From positions 1-64,000 of the forward strand of contig JAIESQ010000007.1 of assembly GCA_019745975.1 (NCBI GenBank): a stretch of DNA of 64,000 bases, written 5' to 3'. Shown in pieces: positions 18,129 through 27,415 of this stretch; position 1 is the stretch's first letter; each line of letters opens with the position of its first letter. This DNA comes from Pirellulales bacterium. Lineage in GTDB: Bacteria > Planctomycetota > Planctomycetia > Pirellulales > JAEUIK01. The notes under the pieces were generated by a model. It was given only the letters and a program-made list of their open reading frames with translations, had not been told where the DNA came from and searched no databases. The translations under genes were made by a program, and so were the position numbers.

Positions 18129-19127
18129 CTAGTTATCCGCAAGTTCCAATTCGGCCCAGGCCAACGGGTGATCCGACGCTCCTTGGTCCACCAATCCCGC
18201 GTCGCGCACGTTTAGGCCGCGCACCAGTATCCAGTCGATCCGCGACGGGCTTTGGATTTGCTTTTCGGCAAGCGCGTCGTAAACGCCCGGCGCCGCCAAG
18301 AGCTGTTGCAACTCGCGATCGTCGGCGGTGCTGTTCAGGTCGCCCATCAGCACCACTGGCCCGGCGAAGGCCAAGAACAACTCGGCTAACGAGTGTAGCT
18401 GCAAGTGCCGTTCGGCGGTGTCGCCGCGTTCCAGGTGCGTCACCAGCACGTTGACCGTCTGCTTGCCAACGGGCAGGCGCGCCCAGATGAAATTGCGATG
18501 CGATCGGCTCGAAGGATTCGCGAGCGGAATGCGCTGCCAGGGAACATCGGCCCTTCGGCAGAGCAAGCCATTGCCGAAGTCGTCGCGTCCCCAGCGTCGC
18601 TCGGTGGGTGCAAAGAGCCAGGCCTGGCCGAGCCGCGCGCCGAGTTGCTCGGCTTGATCCCCGCGCACCAAGAGCGACCCGCCGTGTGCTTCGTTGAGGC
18701 CCACCAGATCGTAGCCCGCCAACTGCCGGGCCGTACGTTCGATATCGCGAGTGCCGTCGGCTCCACGCGCGCCATGAATGTTGAACGTGGCGATGCGAAA
18801 ACGTCGTGTTGGGTCGCCGCGATCGGCCGAGGGGGAGTCGGCTGCGACCGACCGAAGCAAGCTGCTGCCGGCCGCCGCGCCAGTCGGCCGCTTCTGTGAG
18901 CCCAGCCAGTAGATCGTGGCCAATGCGAGCACAGCGACCAGCGCCGGTCGCCATGCGCGGCGCCAGCGACCGCCGCTCGATGGATGCGGGAGCAAGGCCG
19001 CTGCCGTCATTCGCTCAGACACGCCGGGCGCCGGCGGCGCACTCGTGGCAGCTCGCCGGGCCGAATCACGGGGCGGATCGACGCGCTTCATCGCTTGGAG
19101 ACCGTCCGTAGTCGTTCTTCCTTGCAT
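18129..19127 (-). CDS. Endonuclease/exonuclease/phosphatase (EEP) family protein, membrane anchored
   Basis: A 332-residue protein. Residues about 55-75 form a transmembrane helix (WRPALVAVLALATIYWLG). The DNase I-like fold follows from about 110: FRIATFNIHGARG (metal-site Asn), YDLVGLNEAHGG (metal-binding Glu), VLVTHLERG (catalytic His), VVLMGDLNSTADD (Asp and Asn), RIDWILVRG and SDHPLAW (terminal Asp-His). All catalytic residues of the EEP superfamily are present. Substrate could be nucleic acid, a phosphoinositide-like lipid or a sphingomyelin-like lipid; the outward topology favours an extracellular target. The first 50 residues are low-complexity, so a start further in at Met-13 is possible. 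Confidence 0.87.
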   Translation of the reverse strand: MQGRTTTDGLQAMKRVDPPRDSARRAATSAPPAPGVSERMTAAALLPHPSSGGRWRRAWRPALVAVLALATIYWLGSQKRPTGAAAGSSLLRSVAADSPSADRGDPTRRFRIATFNIHGARGADGTRDIERTARQLAGYDLVGLNEAHGGSLLVRGDQAEQLGARLGQAWLFAPTERRWGRDDFGNGLLCRRADVPWQRIPLANPSSRSHRNFIWARLPVGKQTVNVLVTHLERGDTAERHLQLHSLAELFLAFAGPVVLMGDLNSTADDRELQQLLAAPGVYDALAEKQIQSPSRIDWILVRGLNVRDAGLVDQGASDHPLAWAELELADN

Positions 19128-19576
19128 CCGGCTCGTTGTCGACCAAACGCCGCTCGCGAGCGGTTCTGGGATAGGCCCTAAAAAGACCGAAGCAGTACGC
19201 GGCCCAGATTCTACGAACTCGACCGCCTGACGCCCAAGTGCGATTCCGACCTGCTATCGGCGAATGCATCGGGACATCTGGGGTAGTGATACGTACATAG
19301 CCGCATTTCGGGTGCCACTGGCTCCGCCAGAGCTCTTTTGCCTCACAGATTGCGACCAATTTATCTCAGCGTCACATTCGAACGAATCAAACGGAATCAC
19401 TACCGACATCTGCGCCAATTTGCAGCCCGCCCGCGGAGCGACTATCGTAAGGGCTCGGCGATGCGAGCGGTCGGCTCCACAAACAGGGGTCTGCTGTTGG
19501 CCGCGATCGTCGACCCGCCCGAATCCAACCCGCCAGTACTGCCCGCCTACCTTCTGACTCTTGGGGGAACGATCTC
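19128..19576. other. Gene-free region upstream of the alpha/beta hydrolase
   Basis: About 450 bases with no supported gene. At 19309-19330 there is a degenerate piece resembling the inner hairpin of the palindromic repeat family (gggtgccactggctccgcca), without the terminal repeats. A promoter for the gene at 19577 must lie here, but no consensus pair is convincing. Confidence 0.4.
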
Positions 19577-20614
19577 ATGTCCTTGAAGCGATCGGCCACG
19601 CGCTGGCTGCTGCTGTTGAGTTTTGTACTTGTCGCCAGCGGCGCGACGTCGCCCGGCCGCGCCGCTGAAGAGCCGCAGGCCACGACCGGTACCGTGAAGT
19701 ACGCGCCACCCGCCGACGAGCAGGGCATCCCAGATTTCTTCCGCCTGCCCGCCCACACGTTCGACTACACGATGAAGCCGCTGGCGTCGAGCTCGTCGAA
19801 GATCGCGGTCTCCGAAGTGACCTTCCCCTCGCCGATCGAAACGCCGCATCCGAACAACAACACCGTGCACACCGAATTCTTCCGGCCGAAGGCTCCTGGC
19901 AAGTATCCCGGCGTGATCGTGCTGCACATTTTGGGTGGCGACTTCGACTTGGCGCGCCTCGTCGCCCGGCAGTTGGCCACGAACAACGTGGCGGCCTTGT
20001 TCCTCAAGCTGCCGTACTACGGCCCGCGCGAGCAGCCGGGAGTCGACGTGCGCATGATCTCGCCCGATCCGCGTCAAACCGTGTTGGGCTTCAAGCAGGC
20101 GGTGGTCGATATCCGCCAGGCGGCCGCCTGGCTGGAGGCGCAGCCGGAAATTGATCCAGAGCAGCTTGGCATCACCGGTATCAGCCTGGGCGGCATCACA
20201 GGGGCGCTGGCGTTCACGGCCGAGCCGCGCTTCAAGAAGGCGTTCCTGATGCTGGCCGGCGGCGACATCGCGCGGATCAGCACCGAATCGACCGAGGCCA
20301 AGGAGATCCTCGGCAACTGGACCGCGCAGGGGGGCACGCTCGAAGAGCTGTTCGAAATCATCCGCCCGATCGACCCTGTCACCTACGGATCGAACGTCCG
20401 TGGCCGGCAGGTGGTGATGTTCAACGCCAGCCACGACGAGGTGGTGCCGCCGGCCTGCACCGAGGCGCTCTGGCATGCCTTCGGCGAGCCGGAGATCAAG
20501 TGGGTCGACGCTGGCCACTACACGGCCGCCCGCTATATCCTGGGCGCGCTCACGCGCTGCACCAAGCTGTTTCAAGAGCCCCTCGCCGCGGCGCCGCTGA
20601 AGAAAGCTGGCTAA
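19577..20614 (+). CDS. Secreted alpha/beta hydrolase (dienelactone hydrolase-like)
   Basis: A 345-residue exported hydrolase. Residues 1-30 form a signal peptide (WLLLLSFVLVASGATSPG). The core shows a nucleophile elbow GISLGGI (catalytic Ser), an acid in FNASHDEVVPP (Asp) and the catalytic His in DAGHYTAARY. Fold and spacing resemble dienelactone hydrolase and prolyl-peptidase-like esterases. It is followed 31 bases later by a sulfatase in the same direction, so the two may form an operon that removes ester groups and sulfate from polymers outside the cell. Confidence 0.87.
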   Translation: MSLKRSATRWLLLLSFVLVASGATSPGRAAEEPQATTGTVKYAPPADEQGIPDFFRLPAHTFDYTMKPLASSSSKIAVSEVTFPSPIETPHPNNNTVHTEFFRPKAPGKYPGVIVLHILGGDFDLARLVARQLATNNVAALFLKLPYYGPREQPGVDVRMISPDPRQTVLGFKQAVVDIRQAAAWLEAQPEIDPEQLGITGISLGGITGALAFTAEPRFKKAFLMLAGGDIARISTESTEAKEILGNWTAQGGTLEELFEIIRPIDPVTYGSNVRGRQVVMFNASHDEVVPPACTEALWHAFGEPEIKWVDAGHYTAARYILGALTRCTKLFQEPLAAAPLKKAG

Positions 20615-20645
20615 CACCAGCCGCCGAACCCGACGGAGCACGACG

Positions 20646-22094
20646 ATGCAATTCGCGATGCACGCTCTGGCGGTGTTTGTCGCGCTGCTGGCGGTGTCGT
20701 CGTTGCCCCATACAGGCCGCGCGATTGCCGCTGAGACCGACCAGAAGCCGCCACGCCCTAATGTTCTCTTCATTGCCGTCGATGACCTGAACCACTGGGT
20801 CGGTTATCTCGGCCGCAATCGGCAGACGATCACGCCCGCCATCGACCGGCTGGCGGCGCGCGGCGTGCGCTTCACGCGCAGCTACTGCGCCGCGCCGGTT
20901 TGCAATCCGTCGCGCGCGTCGCTGATGACCGGGCTGCGGCCCGCGACGACCGGCGTCTACTCCAACGGCGACGACTGGCGCACCGTCGTTCCGCCGGAGC
21001 GCACGCTCTTAACAGCGTTTCGCCAGGCGGGCTACTACGTCTGTGGCGCAGGCAAGATCTATCACGGGGCATTCGAACGCCGCAGCGAGTGGGACGATTA
21101 CCTAGAGCGCGTGAAGGCCGATCCCAAGCCGACCGGCGATGGCGGCGTCGGCGGCATTCGTTTCGCCCCCTTGGATTGCCGCGACGAGGACCTCGTCGAT
21201 TGGCACAGCGTCGAGTACGGCATCGCGCAGTTGAAACAGCGCCGCGAGCAACCACTGTTTCTGGCCATCGGCTTGCACAAACCGCACATGCCCTGGAACG
21301 TGCCGCGCAAGTACTACGACATGCACCCGCTCGACAAGATTCAGCTCCCGCCTACCAAGGCCGGTGACCTCGACGACGTGCCGCCGGCCGGCGTCGAGAT
21401 GGCCCGCCGCAGTGGCGACCATCGGGCGATCGTCGAATCGGGGCGCTGGCGGGAGGCCGTGCAAGGCTATCTGGCGGCAATCTCCTATACGGACATGTTG
21501 ATTGGCCGGCTGATCGACGCCTTCGACCACAGCCCCTATCGCGACGATACGATCATCGTGCTGTGGGGAGATCACGGCTGGCATCTCGGCGAGAAAGAGC
21601 ACTGGCGCAAGTTCGCGCTTTGGGAAGAGGCCACCCGCGCACCCTTGATCTGGGTGGCGCCCGGCGTGACGAAGCCCGGTGGCATCTGCGAGCGGACGGT
21701 CGACTTCATGTCGATCTATCCGACGCTCACCGATCTGGCTGGCATCGCCACGCCGTCGCACGTCGAAGGCCGCAGCATCCGAGCGCTGCTGGAGAATCCC
21801 ACCGCCGAGTGGTCGCAGCCGGCGATGACGACGTTCTTGTACGGCAATCACGCCGTGCGCAGCGCAGGCTGGCGCTACATTCGCTACGCCGGCGGCGACG
21901 AGGAGCTGTACGACGAATCGCAAGATCCTTACGAATGGACGAACCTCGCTGGCCGATCGGATCTGGCCGAGCGCAAGGCCGAACTGGCGCAATCCATGCC
22001 GACGGAGAATGCGCCCGCCGTCGAGGGCAAACAGCGCGGCCAAAAGCGTGCCCGCAAGGCGCAGCGTCAGCGTGCTAGCGCGGCGCGCGAGTAG
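20646..22094 (+). CDS. Secreted sulfatase (iduronate-2-sulfatase-like, formylglycine type)
   Basis: A 482-residue arylsulfatase-superfamily enzyme with a signal peptide. The N-terminal metal motif is VLFIAVDDLNHW. The modification site is APVCNPSRASLMTG, in which the Cys of CxPSR is oxidised to formylglycine by FGE and acts as the nucleophile. Further landmarks are GKIYHG, HKPHMPW and LWGDHGWHLGEK. The order matches the iduronate-2-sulfatase branch, which cuts sulfate from polysaccharides. The last 30 residues form a Lys/Arg/Ala-rich tail not usual in the family. The enzyme that makes formylglycine is not in this window. Confidence 0.93.
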   Translation: MQFAMHALAVFVALLAVSSLPHTGRAIAAETDQKPPRPNVLFIAVDDLNHWVGYLGRNRQTITPAIDRLAARGVRFTRSYCAAPVCNPSRASLMTGLRPATTGVYSNGDDWRTVVPPERTLLTAFRQAGYYVCGAGKIYHGAFERRSEWDDYLERVKADPKPTGDGGVGGIRFAPLDCRDEDLVDWHSVEYGIAQLKQRREQPLFLAIGLHKPHMPWNVPRKYYDMHPLDKIQLPPTKAGDLDDVPPAGVEMARRSGDHRAIVESGRWREAVQGYLAAISYTDMLIGRLIDAFDHSPYRDDTIIVLWGDHGWHLGEKEHWRKFALWEEATRAPLIWVAPGVTKPGGICERTVDFMSIYPTLTDLAGIATPSHVEGRSIRALLENPTAEWSQPAMTTFLYGNHAVRSAGWRYIRYAGGDEELYDESQDPYEWTNLAGRSDLAERKAELAQSMPTENAPAVEGKQRGQKRARKAQRQRASAARE

Positions 22095-22208
22095 CGGAGG
22101 CGCGATTAGGCGTGCCAATGAGTAGGGTGTGCGCAGCACACCAGATTTGCTCGCTGGCGATGTTGTGGCCATGTTGTGTGACGGTGCGTTTCACGCACCC
22201 TACATAGA

Positions 22209-22410
22209 CTGCTGCCTCCGCGTGAGTGCAAGTCAATTTCAAAGTCGGACACAAGAAAAGGTGGCACAAGAAAAGGTGTCAGGCACAAGAAAAGGTGTCA
22301 GGAACCAAATCCACCTCTTGGGGGCGGCCTTGCGGGCGTGTGGTCGATTCCAGCCCCAAGCGGTCCACGGCCTGCTGCCTCCGCGTGAGTGCAAGTCAAT
22401 TTCAAAGTCG
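22209..22410. repeat. Two identical 39-bp direct repeats around a 19-bp tandem repeat
   Basis: The 39-bp sequence beginning ctgctgcctccgcg and ending tttcaaagtcg occurs at 22209-22247 and again at 22372-22410 without a mismatch. Between the copies are two perfect 19-bp tandem units (cacaagaaaaggtgtcagg) at 22265-22302 and a partial unit at 22250-22263, ending in aggtgtcaggaacc. That last motif looks like the repetitive palindrome half-sites linked to REP-associated transposases in other bacteria (from memory). No transposase gene is present. Confidence 0.85.
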
Positions 22411-22539
22411 AGCTCGACGTTGCGATAAGACGCTTCGACGACGCCACGCGTTCGTATCGCGCCGCACTCCACCTCCCCTGATCATGACACGCTTCGCGCT
22501 GGCGGCCAACGCAGCCGCGACGCGCACCTGCCCTCGATC

Positions 22540-22800
22540 CGATCACCGTACCGTGTGCACCAACAGAAATGAACGGCCCCGACAGGGCCGCGATGCGCGG
22601 GGCCACCGTACCGAGGCCTCACGGCCTCGGCTGGTAGAACTGGCCCTTCAGGCCGGAATCTACGTTGGCTCGTCGCCGCACGCGTTTTTGCATTCCGTCT
22701 TGCTTCATCGTGCGTGTGTGTATGCAATTTGTCTTGCGGCCTGCAGGGCCGCCTCCAACAGTACAGGGCGTGAGCCCTGTGTCGCCCGGTAACCCCAACG
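22540..22800. repeat. Cluster of short GC hairpins with tetraloops
   Basis: Several perfect short palindromes lie close together, for example ccgaggcc-tcac-ggcctcgg at 22611-22630 and acagggc-gtga-gccctgt at 22763-22780, plus weaker ones near 22575-22602 and 22640-22655. Such hairpins are typical of degenerate mobile or structural repeats. Open frames crossing them have no protein-like composition. Confidence 0.55.
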
Positions 22801-23034
22801 CCTCGCCCTTCAGTTAGTTGCATTCGGCCCTGAAAGTGGCCGTTCATTGCCCGCCACGTTGGCGGCGTCGAACCGCATTTTCTTTGCGAACCTTCGCGCC
22901 CTTTGCGGTAAGAATCCCGAGCATAAGCCAGCACTGCTGGGACCACCCGCCTGCTGCGGTCGGTGCCCGCCAGCGGTGTTCGCCCAAGGACTTAGGGCGT
23001 CATAAAAAGATCATATAAATGAACACAATAATGA

Positions 23035-23062
23035 TTGACAAATAGCCACTACTTGCTACAAT
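23035..23062 (+). promoter_or_regulatory. Near-consensus sigma-70 promoter with no gene directly after it
   Basis: A perfect -35 hexamer ttgaca (23035-23040), a 16-base spacer and tacaat (23057-23062) sit in a local AT-rich patch, in strong contrast to the GC-rich surroundings. The first good gene downstream begins only at 23707, 640 bases later, so this promoter would make either a long leader or a non-coding RNA. The match could be a remnant of the repetitive DNA around it. Confidence 0.5.
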
Positions 23063-23111
23063 GCAGACAAGCCGCCGCGCTACCGAGTCGCCCTGCGCGC
23101 CGTCTTCCGCT

Positions 23112-23139
23112 GAAAACTGAACACTGAAAACCGAACACT
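23112..23139. repeat. Imperfect 14-bp tandem duplication
   Basis: gaaaactgaacact at 23112-23125 is followed directly by gaaaaccgaacact at 23126-23139, one mismatch. It lies about 50 bases after the promoter-like pair, in an otherwise featureless stretch. Confidence 0.7.
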
Positions 23140-23420
23140 AGCCAGCACAGGAGAAACCTGGCGCGCCAGCCTGCGCGCTGCACACACAACTCGCCACATC
23201 GTACCTGCAGCCTGCGGTCTGTAGCCTAAAACCTTGTTTCACGCATCTCCCCCAAGGGCGTCGCGATCTGTGGATCGTTTGTCTGCGCCGGAGGCGAGAG
23301 CCGCGTAGAGAATGCGCGCGTGTTGCAACCCAGGATCAAAAATCGCATTGAACCGCCGAGGCCGCGGAGGCGTTACTCTCTTCGCGATCCTCGGCGTACT
23401 CCGCGGTGAGAAATCCCCTT

Positions 23421-23569
23421 GGACGCAAAACTCCCTTTGGACGCAAGTTGGACGCACGCTCCTGGCGATTTGCGTCCAAAAATAACTCTTGTCAGCGAAA
23501 GGACTTAACTGCTTGTAACAGCCCCTTTGGGCGGTTAGGACGCAAATTCCCGGGCAATCTTATTCTGGG
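23421..23569. repeat. GGACGCAA repeat block, copy 1
   Basis: The octamer ggacgca(a/c) occurs at 23421, 23439, 23450 and 23538, and its complement ttgcgtcc at 23470-23477. The block ends with a 32-base module at 23538-23569 (ggacgcaaattcccggg followed by caatcttattctggg) that recurs at 59880-59911 with two mismatches. Spacing between octamers is irregular, so this is not a CRISPR array. Confidence 0.8.
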
Positions 23570-23706
23570 CCCCCCCAGGCTGGCAGAAGAGGTCGGTACT
23601 CACCGCCAACCCCGTTATCGGCCGCGAATCTCCCTCCCCATCGCGGTTGAGTACAATTCTGCGACAACCACCAAAGCACCCTGACAAGATCACAGAAAGC
23701 CGACGC

Positions 23707-25788
23707 ATGCGTACGTTCCTTGTGCCCCTCGTGGCCCTCGTTTGTCTGCTGCCGAATGTCGGGCAAGCAGACGAGTACCTCATCGGCCGAGCCACCGGAG
23801 ATATCACTCTGCCCGTCTGGGGAATTCAGATGCTCGGCTACGTCCATCCGCAACAGGTGGGCAAAGGCCTGCGGCAGCGGCTGTACGCGCGGACGTTCGT
23901 GATCGCCGACGCCAAGGATGAGCATCGCCTGGCCTATGTCACTTGCGAAGTCGCGTTTGTCACGCACACGGTCAAGCTGGCCGCGCTCGAACGGCTGCGC
24001 GAGAAGCTCGGCGATCGCTACTCGCAAGCCAATCTGATCGTCGCCGGCACGCACACGCACGGAGCCCCCGGCGGCTACCATCACCATTTGTCGATGAGCA
24101 TTCTGGGGGGCGACTTTTTCACGCAGGCGTTCGACGCCCTGGTCGACGGCATCGTCGAATCGGTGGTCGCCGCCGACGCCGATCTCAAGCCGGGCCGCAT
24201 CTATCTCGCGCAAGGCGACGTCGAGGACGCCAACGCCAATCGCTCGGCCGTGGCCTATCGCAACAATCCCGCCGAAGAACAAGCGAAGTACAAAAGCGCG
24301 GTCGACACGAACATGACGCTGTTGAAGTTCGTGCGCGACGACGCCCCGATCGGCATGCTCAACTGGTTCGCGGTCCACCCTACGTCGGTCAACTACTTCT
24401 ACAAGCTGACGGTCAGCGACAACAAAGGCTACGCGGCCTACGCCATCGAAGAGGCCCACGGCGCGCGCCACAAGGGCCCCGGCGAGTTTGTCGCCGCGTT
24501 CGCCAACACCAATTGCGGCGACGCCACGCCGAACCTGAATCTCGATGCCACCGGGCCCGGCCGCACCGATCTCGAAAGTTGCACGATCATCGGCGGCCGC
24601 CAGGCGGATGCCGCCGCGCGGCTGTTCGATTCGGCGGCCGAGGAGCTCAAGGGCCCGATCGACATCCGGCACACGTTCGTCGACTTCTCGCACGTCGTGG
24701 TCGCCGGCGAATTCACCGGCCAGGGCGAACAACATACTTGCCCATCGGCGTGGGGCTACGCGTTCGCGGCCGGCTCCGATGCCGAAGGGGGCGGCCACTC
24801 GTTGTTCAAAGAGGGGATGACGAAGTCCGATCCGTCGATCGATTCGCTGATTCGCCTGGCGCTCCCCAACGTCAAGGCGACGCCGGAATTCATCGAATGC
24901 CAGAAGCCCAAGGCGGTGCTGATCGCCAGCGGCCTGGCGCGCCCGCCGATGCACGAACAAGTGCTGCCGCTGGGCGTGGCCCGCATCGGCCAGTTGGTGC
25001 TGGTGATCGGCCCCGGCGAATTCACCACGATGAGCGGGCGGCGGTTCCGCGAAGCGGTCGGCAAAGAGCTAGGTGTCGAGCCGCGCTACGTCGTCGTGGC
25101 CGGCTACTCGAACGACTTCGCCGGCTACGTCACCACCTGGCACGAGTACCAGCTACAGCAGTACGAAGGGGGGCACACGCTCTTTGGCCCCTGGACCGAA
25201 GCCGCGTATCGGCAGGAGTTCGTCCGCTTGGCCCACGCCTTGAAGACCGGCGAGAGCGTGACGACGACGGTCGAACCGACCGATATGCGCACGCTGCCGC
25301 ATCGCAAAGTCGCGCTCGATGGTCCCGACGAGCGCACGCCCCCCGACGCCCAGTTCGGCGACGTTGTCACGCCGCCAAAAGAAAAGTACGCGCCGGGCGA
25401 AACGGCCAGCGTCACGTTTTGGAGCGGCAGTCCGGTGAACGAGTACGACCGGCACGATAAATTCATGGCCGTCGAACGGCTCGCGCAGGTGCCCGACAAT
25501 TGGGAGGTCGTGCGCGAGGATTTCGATTGGGATACCGCGGCCGAGTGGGAGCGTGTGTCGGGCAGCAAGCCCAAGCCGCCGCGGCCGCCGCGCACCGGCA
25601 TTCTCGACCTGGCGCCGCCGCGCTATTCGGCCAAGCCCGATCCGTTCCAGGTGACGATCACCTGGGACATCGGCGCCGGCACCGCGCCGGGCAAGTATCG
25701 CCTCGTGCACTATGGCCGGCACAAGCACGATGGCAAAGTCGAACGCTTCACGGCGTACTCGCCGGTGTTCGAGGTTGCCGGTCCGTAG
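23707..25788 (+). CDS. Neutral/alkaline ceramidase-like secreted hydrolase
   Basis: A 693-residue exported protein. After a signal peptide (VPLVALVCLLPNVGQA) the sequence shows the neutral non-lysosomal ceramidase layout: IGRATGDITLPVWG near the start, the zinc-site motif VAGTHTHGAPGGYHHH at about residues 115-130, a second His in WFAVHPTSVNY, and the nucleophile region FANTNCGDATPNL where ceramidases have N-x-GDVSPN. The C-terminal part from about 520 is an Ig-like beta domain, as in Pseudomonas ceramidase. Ceramidases split the amide bond of ceramide to sphingoid base and fatty acid. The usual catalytic Ser of GDVSPN is Thr here, so activity on ceramide is likely but not certain. The ATG at 23707 is preferred because the signal peptide then starts at the N-terminus. 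Confidence 0.88.
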   Translation: MRTFLVPLVALVCLLPNVGQADEYLIGRATGDITLPVWGIQMLGYVHPQQVGKGLRQRLYARTFVIADAKDEHRLAYVTCEVAFVTHTVKLAALERLREKLGDRYSQANLIVAGTHTHGAPGGYHHHLSMSILGGDFFTQAFDALVDGIVESVVAADADLKPGRIYLAQGDVEDANANRSAVAYRNNPAEEQAKYKSAVDTNMTLLKFVRDDAPIGMLNWFAVHPTSVNYFYKLTVSDNKGYAAYAIEEAHGARHKGPGEFVAAFANTNCGDATPNLNLDATGPGRTDLESCTIIGGRQADAAARLFDSAAEELKGPIDIRHTFVDFSHVVVAGEFTGQGEQHTCPSAWGYAFAAGSDAEGGGHSLFKEGMTKSDPSIDSLIRLALPNVKATPEFIECQKPKAVLIASGLARPPMHEQVLPLGVARIGQLVLVIGPGEFTTMSGRRFREAVGKELGVEPRYVVVAGYSNDFAGYVTTWHEYQLQQYEGGHTLFGPWTEAAYRQEFVRLAHALKTGESVTTTVEPTDMRTLPHRKVALDGPDERTPPDAQFGDVVTPPKEKYAPGETASVTFWSGSPVNEYDRHDKFMAVERLAQVPDNWEVVREDFDWDTAAEWERVSGSKPKPPRPPRTGILDLAPPRYSAKPDPFQVTITWDIGAGTAPGKYRLVHYGRHKHDGKVERFTAYSPVFEVAGP

Positions 25789-25800
25789 CAATGGTCCGAG

Positions 25801-27135
25801 CTAGAACGCGATCTGCGCCCGGGCCACCAGCCCGTCGAACGTGATCGCGTGCGATCCTGGCAGGAATGTCGAGTTCTGCACCGAGCCAATCCAACTGGCC
25901 GTCGATATGCTGTTGAACCAACTGTTCACCATGTAGCCGCCGTACAGCCGAAAGCGCGCGCTGGGGCTGATCCAGGAGACGCCCAATTCGAGGTCCAACA
26001 GCGGCACGATGCGCGCGTCTTTGATGGCCACCGTCGCCTCGACCCCGTTGAACTCGTTGGTCTGTAGATAGCTCGAGCGGAACTGCCCGCTCAAGAACCG
26101 CGACATGCCGCGGCCGTAGACGCAGAAGCCGCGACCTTGCCAGACGCGCTGTTCTCCTTCGAGCCCCAATTGGATGCCCGCCCCGTAGAAGTCGACGCGC
26201 GTCCCGACGCGCGTTGGTCCATCGGGAGGCGAGAAGGGGTACAACGCCCAGAAGTCTTGCCGCAACTGCCCGTAGACAGCACCACCCATCAGCCCGATCC
26301 AGCGTCGATCGCTGTTGATGAACAGCGTCTCGTAGTTGGTGTCGGCCAGTTGAAAGGCGAGGTCGTGCGCCGCGCTCGAGCGCTCGGCGGAGAATCCGGC
26401 GTTGAACGTGCCAGGGAACATGGTGAGCGGATTGACCACGCCCCCCGGAGGCACGGTAACGTTCGCGCCAGTATGACTTTCGAACCAGGTGTAGCTGGCC
26501 GTGAGACGCGACGCGCAGCCAATCATCATCGCGCCCCCGACCCGAAAGCCAGCCCGTGGAACCGGGATCACGCTCCCCACGGGCCCGTTCGGCGCGGCGC
26601 CGGCAAAACCAATACCATTTTGCGGCACCGCGAACGGCACGCTCGCGTTGCGCGCTTGCAGCCAGAGGAAATCCCCATACAGGCCGCTCCAGCGCCACGG
26701 CGTCCGGCCGCAACCGCCGCTGCCGCAACTGTCGCAGCAGTCGTCCGTGTCACAGCAGTCGTCAGACAACAGCAGCGGATCTACGAGCTCGCCGTCAATT
26801 TTCTTGGCGGCGTCGCCGGTGTCGTCGTCGCCGCTGTCGCTGGCCGAGTTGTGCCGGAATGCCGCCGGTTTACGCGCTCTGCTGGCGGGCGCATCCTCCC
26901 GATCAATGTCGCGTTCGTCCGCCGGGCTCTCATCGCCGTCGGCGACCTGATCTTCACCCGCGCCGTTTAACCAGTCGCGGTCTTCCTCGGCATCTGATTC
27001 CGACTCGTACTTCGCAAAGATCGCTTTCAGCCCGGATTTGCCTGGCGGCGTGCCCTCACCTGCAGTTGCCGCCGATTGCCCCGCGAGCAAGCTGGCTGCC
27101 AAACAAACAAGTCCCCAGAACGTGACGCGGCGCAT
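25801..27135 (-). CDS. BBP7 family outer-membrane beta-barrel protein (paralogue 1)
   Basis: A 444-residue exported protein. Residues 1-26 are a signal peptide. Residues about 50-120 are acidic and then Cys-rich (DDCCDTDDCCDSCGSGGCG). The barrel-like region starts with LYGDFLWLQARNASVPFAVP and continues with the BBP7 markers GFRVGGAMMIGC, FNAGFSAERSS, and closing amphipathic strands (FRLYGGYMVNSWFNS and the terminal ARAQIAF). A final Phe is typical of outer-membrane proteins recognised by the BAM machinery. The Cys cluster may bind metal or form cross-links. It lies upstream of no other gene in the same transcript except possibly the neighbouring paralogue, 280 bases away. Confidence 0.87.
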   Translation of the reverse strand: MRRVTFWGLVCLAASLLAGQSAATAGEGTPPGKSGLKAIFAKYESESDAEEDRDWLNGAGEDQVADGDESPADERDIDREDAPASRARKPAAFRHNSASDSGDDDTGDAAKKIDGELVDPLLLSDDCCDTDDCCDSCGSGGCGRTPWRWSGLYGDFLWLQARNASVPFAVPQNGIGFAGAAPNGPVGSVIPVPRAGFRVGGAMMIGCASRLTASYTWFESHTGANVTVPPGGVVNPLTMFPGTFNAGFSAERSSAAHDLAFQLADTNYETLFINSDRRWIGLMGGAVYGQLRQDFWALYPFSPPDGPTRVGTRVDFYGAGIQLGLEGEQRVWQGRGFCVYGRGMSRFLSGQFRSSYLQTNEFNGVEATVAIKDARIVPLLDLELGVSWISPSARFRLYGGYMVNSWFNSISTASWIGSVQNSTFLPGSHAITFDGLVARAQIAF

Positions 27136-27415
27136 GATTGGGCCCCCCCGGGCGCATGGAGTGAGTATGGGCAGGTTCGGTGGGCTGTTCCGCGCGGAGC
27201 CCGAATGCTGGCTACCGAACGGCCACCGTCAGTATCTGGCTTATCGGTAGGCTCGCGGCGACGGCTACAATCGATTTTGCCGTCAGCACTGTTACAAGCC
27301 GCAAACTCGCGGCCGCGATGCTCTGGTCCACGGCCCGTTGCCAGAAGCGCCGGCATGCCGATGCTGGCGCGAGAAGATGCGCGCGATACCGGGGAACCGC
27401 GCCGCGCGAGCCGAG

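Noticed and set aside
19547-20773. 408-residue minus-strand frame across the alpha/beta hydrolase
   Set aside because: The plus-strand frame has a signal peptide and catalytic triad; the minus-strand frame has shadow composition.
22226-22792. 188-residue open frame in the repeat region
   Set aside because: Runs through repeats and hairpins, with Arg/Thr/Pro-rich noise and no homology-like pattern.
23560-24960. 466-residue minus-strand frame across the ceramidase gene
   Set aside because: Arg/Val/Gly-rich shadow with no motif.
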